Shown: one piece after another, positions 6,663-12,240 of the stretch
Numbering within the stretch: the stretch's first letter is position 1
Layout of the letters: the number at the start of each line of letters is the position of its first letter
Assembly (NCBI GenBank): GCA_025934635.1
Contig: JAICWX010000256.1
Span: forward strand, 1 to 12,240
Origin: Streptosporangiaceae bacterium
GTDB lineage: Bacteria > Actinomycetota > Actinomycetes > Streptosporangiales > Streptosporangiaceae
Reading direction: 5' to 3'
Length of the DNA stretch: 12,240 nucleotides
Made by a program: the position numbers and the translations under genes
Notes under the pieces: generated by a model
Told to the model about the DNA's origin: nothing
The model's input: the letters and a program-made list of their open reading frames with translations, nothing else
Databases searched by the model: none

Positions 6663-7800
6663 TCCCGACTACCCGCAGCCCCGCGAGGTCATGGACGTCC
6701 TCGGGCTGCGCGACGACCTCCGCGACGGGGATCGCCGGGTGAGCCGAGGTGAAGTGCTCGGCCAGCCGTCGCTCCCGCTTGCTCAGGTGCATGCGCTCCG
6801 CGTGCATCCGCAACGCCGCGATGGCGATCGTGTTGCGCGGGGCGTCGGGCTCAGCTTCGTTCGGCCGGTCCTGGGTTTCCAGGGTCTCGGCGGCGGCCAG
6901 GCTCCGTGCGGCGCTCAGCCGTCCGGCCTGCGAAGTATGCACCCGGTTGAGGATGAGCCCGGCGAGGGGCATCCGCTCGGCGTCGAGGCGCTCCACGAAG
7001 TAGGACGCCTCGCGCAGCGCGTCCGGTTCCGGCGCGGCCACCACCAGGAACGCCGTGCCTGGCGCCTGGAGCAGCCGGTACGTCGCCTCGGCGCGCTCGC
7101 GGAAGCCGCCGAACATGGTGTCAAACGCGGTGACGAACGTCTGGGCGTCCTTGAGCACCTGCGCGCCGAGGATTCTGGTCAGCGCGCCGGTCATCATGGC
7201 GAACCCGGCGTTCAGCACCCGCATGGCCGACATCCCGGTCTTGGCCGGGGCGGTCAGCAGCCGGATCAGCCGGCCGTCCAGGAACCGTCCGAGACGCTGC
7301 GGCGCGTCGAGGAAGTCCAGGGCGGACCGGCTCGGCGGGGTGTCCACCACGATGAGATCCCACTCGTCGGCCCGCCTGAGCTGGCCGAGCTTCTCCATCG
7401 CCATGTACTCCTGCGTTCCCGCGAAGCTGGAGGACAGCGACTGGTAGAAGGGGTTGGCGAGGATCTGCGCGGCCCGGTCCGGATCGGAGTGCGCCTCGAC
7501 GATCTCGTCGAACGTCCGCTTCATGTCGAGCATCATCGCGTGCAGGCTGCCGCCGCCGGAGGTGTCCACCCCGTCCACCTCCCGCGGGGTGTTGTCCAGC
7601 GAGGTCAGGCCCATCGACTGGGCTAGCCGCCGGGCCGGGTCGACGGTGAGCACGCACGCCTGCCGGCCGCGCTCGGCGGCGCGCAGGCCGATGGCGGCCG
7701 CGGCCGTGGTCTTGCCGACGCCGCCCGAACCGCAGCAGACGATGATTCTCGTCCGCCGGTCGTCGATGAGCCGGTCCATCTCGAGCTGTACGGGTGCCAT
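6637..7800 (-). CDS. ArsA/Get3-like ATPase, second gene of the pair (Rv3680 position)
   Basis: A 387-residue P-loop ATPase of the SIMIBI class, ArsA/Get3 family. The Walker A loop is CGSGGVGKTT (23-32, K30); the signature lysine expected near the start of this loop in the family (KGGxGKT) is Ser25. LTVDPARRLA (51-60) and the switch II loop VVDTPPSRSA (151-160, D153) follow. The family includes arsenite pump ATPases and the tail-anchored-protein targeting factor Get3. No arsenic-resistance gene is nearby, and there is no CxxC metal site of the Get3 kind, so arsenite transport is unlikely. It starts two bases after the stop of the paralogous gene upstream, indicating coupled translation and probably a heterodimer, as proposed for Rv3679/Rv3680. 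The gene end is folded into the intergenic hairpin. The mature role is unproven. Confidence 0.9.
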   Translation of the reverse strand: MAPVQLEMDRLIDDRRTRIIVCCGSGGVGKTTAAAAIGLRAAERGRQACVLTVDPARRLAQSMGLTSLDNTPREVDGVDTSGGGSLHAMMLDMKRTFDEIVEAHSDPDRAAQILANPFYQSLSSSFAGTQEYMAMEKLGQLRRADEWDLIVVDTPPSRSALDFLDAPQRLGRFLDGRLIRLLTAPAKTGMSAMRVLNAGFAMMTGALTRILGAQVLKDAQTFVTAFDTMFGGFRERAEATYRLLQAPGTAFLVVAAPEPDALREASYFVERLDAERMPLAGLILNRVHTSQAGRLSAARSLAAAETLETQDRPNEAEPDAPRNTIAIAALRMHAERMHLSKRERRLAEHFTSAHPAIPVAEVVAQPEDVHDLAGLRVVGTILSRPGS

Positions 7801-7802
7801 GC

Positions 7803-8828
7803 TTACGCAGCCCCCTGGTCCCTGAGCGCGGTGGCCAGCTGGTAGAGGCTGGCCAGGTCGATTCCTTCCGGGATCATCGGCAGCTCGTAGTGCGGGTGCC
7901 CGGAGGTGAGCAGCTCGTCCCGTTCCCGGTTCTGCAGCGCCACCTGCTGCGCGTGCTCCCTGAGCTCGGTCATCAGGTCGGCCGCCAGCCCGTGGTTGTC
8001 GCTGATCCCGGCCGTCTTCAGGCTGACCGCCAGGTCGGTGACGTCCAGCGTGCCATCGGCGGCGGCGGCCAGGTCGGCGTCATCGAGCATGGCCGGGCGG
8101 GCCATGTTGATGAAGATGCCGCCGGGCCGGATGGCGCCGCCGGTGCGCTCGCTCAGTTCCGTGATGCCGTCCAGGGTCTCCTGCACCGGCATCTCCTCGA
8201 GCGTGGTGACGAAGTGCACCGCCGTCTGCGGTGACCTGATCACCCGGGCCACCGTGTCCGCGTGGGTCCGGATCGGGCCCACCTTGGCCAGGCTGCCGAC
8301 CTCGGTGCTGACGTCGAGGAAGCGGCTGATCCGGCCGGTGGGCGGCGCGTCCATCACCACCGCGTGGTACACGTGGGTGTCGTCGCGGCGGTTCACCCGC
8401 CGCCGGGCCGCCTCGGTCGCCTTGCCGGTAACCAGCACGTCGGACAGGCCGGGGGCGATGGTGGTGGCGAAGTCGACGACGCCGAGCCTGGTCAGCGCCT
8501 TGCCCGTGCGGCGCAGGTTGTAGAACATCTCCAGGTAGTCCAGCAGCGCGCCCTCCGGGTCGACGGCGAGCGCGTAGACGTCACCGCCCGGTCCCGAGCC
8601 CTTGGCGCCGAGGCCGGTCGCGACCTTGCGTTCCTCATAGGGGAGCGGCGGGCAGTCGAAGAGCCGGGCGATGCCCTGCCTGCCCTCGACCTCGATCAGC
8701 AGGACCTTACGGCCGGCGCTGGCCAGGGCGAGCGCCAGCGCCGCCGCCACCGTGGTCTTGCCGGTGCCGCCCTTGCCCGTCACCACGTGCAGCCGCACGC
8801 CGTCCCAGTCGGTATCCCTCGTGGTCAT
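7803..8828 (-). CDS. ArsA/Get3-like ATPase, first gene of the pair (Rv3679 position)
   Basis: A 341-residue ATPase of the ArsA/Get3 family. HVVTGKGGTGKTT (14-26) is a complete deviant Walker A with both lysines (K19 signature, K24). VVMDAPPTGRISRFL (157-171) is the switch II region, close to the Get3 form DTAPTGHT. The frame is open far upstream (to 10013), but that part is antisense to the SPFH gene; the ATG at 8828 is preceded by GGAGG (8839-8843 on the other strand, spacing 10) and gives a normal N-terminus just before the P-loop. It is probably the leading cistron of a two-gene operon with the ATPase that follows after two bases. It is divergent from the SPFH protein with 123 bases between. 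A soluble chaperone or membrane-protein-targeting role is inferred from the fold only. Confidence 0.92.
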   Translation of the reverse strand: MTTRDTDWDGVRLHVVTGKGGTGKTTVAAALALALASAGRKVLLIEVEGRQGIARLFDCPPLPYEERKVATGLGAKGSGPGGDVYALAVDPEGALLDYLEMFYNLRRTGKALTRLGVVDFATTIAPGLSDVLVTGKATEAARRRVNRRDDTHVYHAVVMDAPPTGRISRFLDVSTEVGSLAKVGPIRTHADTVARVIRSPQTAVHFVTTLEEMPVQETLDGITELSERTGGAIRPGGIFINMARPAMLDDADLAAAADGTLDVTDLAVSLKTAGISDNHGLAADLMTELREHAQQVALQNRERDELLTSGHPHYELPMIPEGIDLASLYQLATALRDQGAA

Positions 8829-8858
8829 GCCGATGCTGCCTCCATTTACTCTCCCCTC

Positions 8859-8875
8859 ACGGAGGCTATCTCCGT
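8859..8875. promoter_or_regulatory. Small inverted repeat in the divergent ATPase/SPFH intergenic region
   Basis: ACGGAG and CTCCGT are separated by GCTAT, a perfect 6-bp inverted repeat 31 bases before the ATPase start. It could be an operator or a leader hairpin. No convincing promoter boxes were found in the 123-base region. Confidence 0.3.
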
Positions 8876-8941
8876 ACTGATACCTGATGGTTCGGCGGGC
8901 GTGGTTAGCACGTGATGCCTTTGTCACTACTCTTGGGTTAT

Positions 8942-8955
8942 AGGAAGAGAGGTGA
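8942..8955 (+). promoter_or_regulatory. Ribosome site of the SPFH gene, compatible with two GTG starts
   Basis: AGGAAGAG (8942-8949) serves the GTG at 8952 and GAGAGGTGA (8947-8955) serves the in-frame GTG at 8961. The two starts differ by three residues, so the choice does not change the protein's features. Confidence 0.6.
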
Positions 8956-9962
8956 TCCCGGTGGGTGCAGTATTCGCCGTCATCGTGATCCTGGTCATAC
9001 TCGGGATAATCACGGCCGCGCGCTCGCTCAAGGTGGTTCAGCAGTACGAGAAGGGCGTCATCTACCGGTTCGGGCAGGTTCTGCCCGAGCTGCGCGGGCC
9101 CGGCCTGCACGTGATCCGGCCGGTCGGGGACCGGCTGGCCAAGGTCAACATGCAGATCGTCGCCATGGCCGTGCCCGCCCAGGAAGGCATCACCAGGGAC
9201 AACGTGAGCGTCCGGGTGGACGCGGTGGTGTATTTCCGGGTAGTGGACCCGATCAAGGCCACCGTGAACGTGCAGAACTACATGTTCGCCATCTCCCAGC
9301 AGGCCCAGACCTCGCTGCGGTCGATTATCGGCCAGTCCGAGATGGACCAGCTGCTGGCCGAGCGGGAAAGCGTCAACCGGGAACTGCGGCGCATCATCGA
9401 CGAGCCGACCGAGGGCCCGTGGGGCATCCGGGTCGAGCGGGTCGAGATCAAGGATGTCTCGCTGCCGGAGGGCATGAAGCGGTCCATGTCGCGGCAGGCC
9501 GAGGCGGAGCGGGAACGGCGCGCGCGGATCATCACCGCCGATGGTGAGTACCAGGCGTCCAAGCGGCTGGCCGCCGCGGCCAACGTGATGGCCCGCGACC
9601 CGGCCGCGCTGCAGCTGCGGCTGCTGCAGACCGTGGTCGAGGTGGCCGGCGAGAAGAACAGCACGCTGGTCATGCCGGTCCCGGTCGAGCTGCTCAGGTT
9701 CTTCGAGAAGATGGCGCCCGGCCCGGTCCAGCCGGAGCACGAGCCCCGCGAGATCGAGGACTACGGCGACGCCGAGGTGGCGGCGGCCGAGGCGGCCATC
9801 TCCAGCGTCCACGTGCCGGAGATCAGCGAAGGCTCGATCCCGCCGGTTCCCGAGGTCGAGGCCGGGTCGTCGGTAACCCAGGAGATCCGTTCGGCCGCCG
9901 CTCCTGACCTGGCCGAGCCCGATCTGGCAAGCCCCGATCTGGCGGCCAAGGACAAGGCGTAA
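8952..9962 (+). CDS. SPFH/band 7 domain protein, stomatin-like (slipin)
   Basis: A 336-residue (or 333) membrane scaffold protein. One hydrophobic hairpin or transmembrane segment (about residues 5-22) is followed by the band 7 domain (about 27-200): the start VVQQYEKGVIYRFGQ, GPGLHVIRPVGDRL, the DNVSVRVDAVVYFRV strand, and the stomatin signature RQAEAERERRARIITADGE (181-199). A helical segment and an acidic C-terminal extension (about 258-336) end with PDLA repeats. Stomatin-like proteins form large ring or cage oligomers on membranes, organise lipid domains and often partner proteases of the NfeD family; no NfeD gene is next to it here. It leads the plus-strand cluster and is divergent from the Get3-like pair. 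I do not recall an SPFH gene at this place in M. tuberculosis, so it may be an addition to the block. Confidence 0.92.
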   Translation: MIPVGAVFAVIVILVILGIITAARSLKVVQQYEKGVIYRFGQVLPELRGPGLHVIRPVGDRLAKVNMQIVAMAVPAQEGITRDNVSVRVDAVVYFRVVDPIKATVNVQNYMFAISQQAQTSLRSIIGQSEMDQLLAERESVNRELRRIIDEPTEGPWGIRVERVEIKDVSLPEGMKRSMSRQAEAERERRARIITADGEYQASKRLAAAANVMARDPAALQLRLLQTVVEVAGEKNSTLVMPVPVELLRFFEKMAPGPVQPEHEPREIEDYGDAEVAAAEAAISSVHVPEISEGSIPPVPEVEAGSSVTQEIRSAAAPDLAEPDLASPDLAAKDKA

Positions 9963-9971
9963 GGTCAGTCC

Positions 9972-10127
9972 ATGCCAAAGTGGGAGTACGCGACCGTGCC
10001 GTTGCTGGTTCACGCGACCAAGCAGATCCTCGATAACTGGGGCGACGACGGGTGGGAGCTCGTCGCCGTGATCCCGGGGCCGAATTCTGAGCAGCTGGTC
10101 GCCTACCTGAAGAGGGAGAAGCAGTGA
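9972..10127 (+). CDS. Small DUF4177-like protein (51 residues; Rv3678A position)
   Basis: A short frame from the ATG at 9972: MPKWEYATVPLLVHATKQIL, then NWGDDGWELVAVIP and a C-terminal YLKREKQ. The WEY start, the GWELVAV core and the final YLKR strand are the pattern of DUF4177, small proteins of unknown function. It begins nine bases after the SPFH stop, and its stop TGA overlaps the GTG start of the RidA gene (GTGA), so it is within the cluster. The place between the ATPases and RidA matches Rv3678A. The ribosome site is weak (AAGGTCAG overlapping the SPFH stop). It is easily missed because of its size; the function is unknown. Confidence 0.85.
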   Translation: MPKWEYATVPLLVHATKQILDNWGDDGWELVAVIPGPNSEQLVAYLKREKQ

Positions 10128-10588
10128 CGACTCCGGCCGAGCGGCTGGCCGCTCTCGGGCTGACGCTGCCGCCGGTGACCGCCCCGGTCGCGGCGTACGT
10201 GCCAGCCCTGCGTACGGGCTCCTACATCTATGTCTCCGGCCAGGTGCCGGTGGCGGACGGCAAGGTCGCCGCCACCGGCAAGGTCGGGGCCGAGGTCAGC
10301 GCCGAGGACGCAGCCGGGCTGGCGCGCATCTGCGCGCTGAACGCGCTCGCCGCGGCGGCGGACGCAGCCGGCGGCCTGGAGAACATCCGCCGGATCGTGA
10401 AGGTGGTCGGCTTCGTGGCCAGCGCGCCCGGCTTCAACGGCCAGCCGCAGGTGATCAACGGGGCGAGCGAGCTGCTCATCGAGGTGCTGGGCGAGGACGG
10501 CCGGCATGCCCGCAGCGCCGTCGGCGTGGCCGAGCTGCCGCTCAACGTGCCGGTGGAGGTCGAGCTGATCGCCGAAGCCCGTGACTGA
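10124..10588 (+). CDS. RidA/YjgF/UK114-family protein
   Basis: A 154-residue protein, about 25 residues longer than classical RidA and typical of the subgroup annotated as a YjgF-like translation-inhibitor homologue. RidA hydrolyses reactive enamine/imine intermediates made by PLP enzymes, protecting them from damage; other subgroups have unknown substrates. Visible features are YIYVSGQVPVADGKVAATG (35-52), the helix ARICALNALAAA, IVKVVGFVAS and the C-terminal RHARSAVGVAELPLNVPVEVE (127-147). R130 matches the catalytic arginine that binds the carboxylate of the imine, so deaminase activity is possible. The GTG start at 10124 overlaps the preceding stop and follows AGAGGGAG (10111-10118) with five bases spacing. 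Counterpart of Rv3678c. Confidence 0.92.
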   Translation: MTTPAERLAALGLTLPPVTAPVAAYVPALRTGSYIYVSGQVPVADGKVAATGKVGAEVSAEDAAGLARICALNALAAAADAAGGLENIRRIVKVVGFVASAPGFNGQPQVINGASELLIEVLGEDGRHARSAVGVAELPLNVPVEVELIAEARD

Positions 10589-10594
10589 GCCCCG

Positions 10595-11530
10595 ATGAGC
10601 GAGCCCCCGGTGGAAGGGTTCTCCGGGTCTCCCGGGGCTAGCTCTGGCCCGGCGGTGCCGCGGGTGCTCGCCGAGCGGGCCCGCGACCTCTCGGACGGCC
10701 GGCTGACGCCGGCCGTCCCGCGGGACGCCGCCACGGTGATCCTGCTCCGCCCGGCCGGCGGGGAAGGCGCGGCCTCCGTGGCCGCCGGGGAGGATGGCGC
10801 CGGCGTCGAGGCGTTCCTGCTGCGGCGCACCGCCGAACTCGAGTTCGCGCCGGGCGCCTGCGTGTTCCCCGGCGGTTCGGTGGACGCGCGCGACGCGGAC
10901 TCCGGCACCGGGTGGGCCGGGCCCAGCCCGGAGGATTTCGCGGCCCTGCTCGACGTGCCGGCCGAACGCGCGCGGGCCCTGGTGTGCGCGGCGATCAGGG
11001 AGACGTTCGAGGAAAGCGGCGTGCTGCTGGCCGGCCGCGATGGTGACGGCGGCGCGCTGGTGAGCGACAGCGCCGAGCTGGCGGCCGACCGGCACGCCCT
11101 GCTGACCGGGACGGCGACGCTCGGCGACGTGCTCAGCCGCCGGGGCCTGGTGCTTCGCGCCGACCTGCTGACTCCCTGGGCCCGCTGGATCACGCCGGAG
11201 GTCTCGCCCCGGCGCTACGACACCTGGTTCTTCGCTGCGGCGCTGCCACCCGGGCAGACCGCCACGGCCGCACCGGAAGGCCACGCGGATCCCGGGGAGT
11301 CGGAATCGGGGACCTGGCTGCGCCCGGCCGCGGCGCTGGAGGCCGCCCGGGCGGGGCAGATCACGCTGCTGCCGCCGACCGCGGTGACCCTGCGCGAGCT
11401 CGCCGGGCATCCCGACGTGCCGGGCATCCTCAGCCGCCGGATGACCATCGCCCCGCGGCTGCCCCGGGTGATCGTCGAGGACGGGAAGGTGCGGCTGACC
11501 ATGTCCGAACCCGGCGAGGGACCCGCGTGA
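10595..11530 (+). CDS. Nudix hydrolase, NUDT19-like
   Basis: A 311-residue Nudix protein. FPGGSVD (91-97) and AAIRETFEESGVLL (132-145, with R135, E136, E139 and E140 of the REUXEE helix) are separated by about 38 residues, far more than in the usual GX5EX7REUXEE box. This split box is the hallmark of the NUDT19/RP2p group, in which human NUDT19 cleaves CoA and acyl-CoA. RRYDTWFFAAALP (206-218) and GTWLRPAAALEAARAG (239-254) follow as in that group. The N-terminal 40 residues are Gly/Ser/Pro-rich and probably disordered. It starts six bases after the RidA stop with no ribosome site of its own, so coupled translation is likely, and its stop overlaps the start of the next gene. A role in CoA or nucleotide-conjugate turnover is inferred, not shown. 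Confidence 0.88.
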   Translation: MSEPPVEGFSGSPGASSGPAVPRVLAERARDLSDGRLTPAVPRDAATVILLRPAGGEGAASVAAGEDGAGVEAFLLRRTAELEFAPGACVFPGGSVDARDADSGTGWAGPSPEDFAALLDVPAERARALVCAAIRETFEESGVLLAGRDGDGGALVSDSAELAADRHALLTGTATLGDVLSRRGLVLRADLLTPWARWITPEVSPRRYDTWFFAAALPPGQTATAAPEGHADPGESESGTWLRPAAALEAARAGQITLLPPTAVTLRELAGHPDVPGILSRRMTIAPRLPRVIVEDGKVRLTMSEPGEGPA

Positions 11531-12240
11531 CCGGGACCGGGACGGGTGACGGGGTCGGGGCCGGTGACGGGGCCGGGAACAGTGGGCCCGGGACCGGCGG
11601 GACCGGCATCGACGGGTTCCGTACGCCCCGGGCGACCTGCCTGCTGGCACCCAACCCGTCGCCGATGACGCTGGACGGCACCAATACCTGGCTGATCGCC
11701 GAGCCGGGCTCGACCTCGGTCGTCGTGGTGGATCCCGGCCCTGAGGGCGAGGAACACCTGCGCCGGGTGCACGCCGCGGCGGTGGCGGGCGACCGGCGGG
11801 TGGCGAAGATCTTGCTGACGCACGGACACTCGGATCATTCCGCCGGGGCGGCGCGGCTGGCCGAGCTGACCGGGGCCCCGGTCCAGGCGGCCGACCCGGC
11901 GCACCGGCTCGGCCCGGAAGGGCTGGCCGACGGCGACGTGGTCACCGCGGCCGGATGCGAGCTGCGGGTGATGGCGGCGCCGGGCCACTCGGCCGACTCG
12001 GTCTGCCTGCTGCTGGCCGCGGACGACGCCCTGTTCACCGGCGACACCGTGCTCGGCCGCGGCACCACGGTGATCGGCACCGACGGGAACCTCGGCGACT
12101 ACCTGCGGACCCTGGGCCAGTTGCGGGACCTGACCGAGGCCCGCGGGGTCGGCCTGCTGCTCCCGGGGCACGGCCCGATGCTCACCGATCCGCTCGGGAC
12201 GCTCGACTACTACCTGTCACACCGGGAGGAGCGGCTGGAC
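11527..12240 (+). CDS. Metallo-beta-lactamase-fold hydrolase, LACTB2-like, C-terminus cut by window edge
   Basis: The frame runs from the GTG at 11527 to the last base (238 codons) without a stop. NPSPMTLDGTNTWLI (43-57) is the start seen in LACTB2-like and Rv3677c proteins. Metal ligands are THGHSDH (H99, H101, D103, H104), PGHSADS with H154, FTGDTVLGRGTTV with D173, and LLPGHGP with H215, so the dinuclear zinc site is complete. Human LACTB2 is an endoribonuclease; the bacterial members' substrates are mostly unknown and could be esters, thioesters or RNA. The GTG overlaps the Nudix stop codon (GTGA), arguing for coupling. The first 27 residues are a Thr/Gly/Ala run not present in the mycobacterial protein as I recall it; a later start cannot be excluded, but no ATG or GTG in frame is visible before the conserved region. 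Confidence 0.92.
   Translation, partial: MTGTGTGDGVGAGDGAGNSGPGTGGTGIDGFRTPRATCLLAPNPSPMTLDGTNTWLIAEPGSTSVVVVDPGPEGEEHLRRVHAAAVAGDRRVAKILLTHGHSDHSAGAARLAELTGAPVQAADPAHRLGPEGLADGDVVTAAGCELRVMAAPGHSADSVCLLLAADDALFTGDTVLGRGTTVIGTDGNLGDYLRTLGQLRDLTEARGVGLLLPGHGPMLTDPLGTLDYYLSHREERLD
11533..11592 (+). repeat. G-run repeat with G-quadruplex potential at the start of the MBL hydrolase gene
   Basis: Nine runs of three or four G (for example at 11533, 11539, 11544, 11551, 11557, 11569, 11575, 11584 and 11590) fall within 60 bases on the coding strand. Inside lie two tandem copies of an 18-base unit beginning GGTGACGGGG (11545-11562 and 11563-11580; 15 of 18 bases the same). It encodes the Thr/Gly/Asp-rich N-terminus. 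Confidence 0.65.

Noticed and set aside
6520..7626. 368-residue plus-strand frame over the second ATPase
   Set aside because: Antisense to a P-loop ATPase with clear motifs; composition is Arg/Gly/His/Val-rich with no domain.
6637..8828. Arsenic-resistance operon reading of the ArsA-like pair
   Set aside because: No arsB, arsC, arsR or arsD-like gene is nearby, and the pair matches the Rv3679/Rv3680 position next to wblA.
8829..10013. N-terminal extension of the first ATPase frame up to base 10013
   Set aside because: The extension is antisense to the SPFH gene and looks like Arg/Leu/Asp/His low complexity. The ATPase begins normally at the ATG at 8828 with GGAGG upstream.
10103..11650. 515-residue minus-strand frame over the RidA and Nudix genes
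   Set aside because: It crosses several coupled genes with clear family motifs on the plus strand, and its sequence is Arg/Gly/Pro-rich without domains.
1..12240. CRISPR array, insertion sequence, integrase or phage genes
   Set aside because: No regularly spaced repeats, transposase or integrase motifs, or terminal inverted repeats were found; composition is uniform except for the intergenic region at 5744-6138.

Overview
The window is a piece of a high-GC actinobacterial chromosome. The markers are a WhiB-family iron-sulfur regulator (WblA/WhiB4 type), dense GC-rich coding with GTG starts, many stop/start overlaps, a tRNA-Pro without an encoded CCA, and hairpins without U-tracts. Relative to the well-known Mycobacterium tuberculosis order (Rv3677c MBL hydrolase, Rv3678c RidA, Rv3678A DUF4177, Rv3679/Rv3680 ArsA/Get3-like pair, Rv3681c whiB4, Rv3682 ponA2, Rv3683 metallophosphoesterase; recalled from memory), the block is the same in gene order and relative strand, read in the opposite direction. 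The exact genus cannot be read from the sequence. WblA looks closer to the Streptomyces form than to mycobacterial WhiB4.

Left part (1-1800, all on the minus strand): the 5' portion of an arginase/ureohydrolase-family gene running off the left edge, a tRNA-Pro(CGG) with its own intrinsic terminator, and a membrane-anchored metallophosphoesterase. A plus-strand yqeY-like gene (1874-2326) is divergent from the phosphoesterase and convergent with an aldo/keto reductase, the two stop codons sharing a CTAG. The reductase lies 7 bases downstream of a large class A penicillin-binding protein (3365-5743) that ends in a glycine-rich tail.

Middle: a 395-base intergenic region, AT-rich in its central part, separates the divergent penicillin-binding protein and wblA genes. 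wblA converges on a pair of ArsA/Get3-like ATPase genes (6637-8828, minus strand, 2 bases apart). A 21-bp perfect hairpin sits at the junction, with the ATPase stop codon at its loop.

Right part (8952-12240, all plus): a tightly packed cluster of an SPFH/band 7 (stomatin-like) protein, a 51-residue DUF4177-like protein, a RidA-family protein, a NUDT19-like Nudix hydrolase and a LACTB2-like metallo-beta-lactamase-fold hydrolase that runs off the right edge. Two junctions are GTGA overlaps, indicating translational coupling.

Together the genes suggest a conserved cell-envelope, redox and metabolite-repair neighbourhood: a peptidoglycan synthase, a redox-sensing developmental regulator, ATPases of the tail-anchored-protein-targeting fold, a membrane scaffold protein, and enzymes that remove reactive or damaged metabolites. 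No mobile element, CRISPR array or phage gene is visible. I do not see an obviously new defence or mobile system. The points most worth following are the asymmetric ATPase pair with an adjacent SPFH protein, the unusual hairpin at wblA, the altered metal-site motif in the arginase-like protein, and the low-complexity protein ends.
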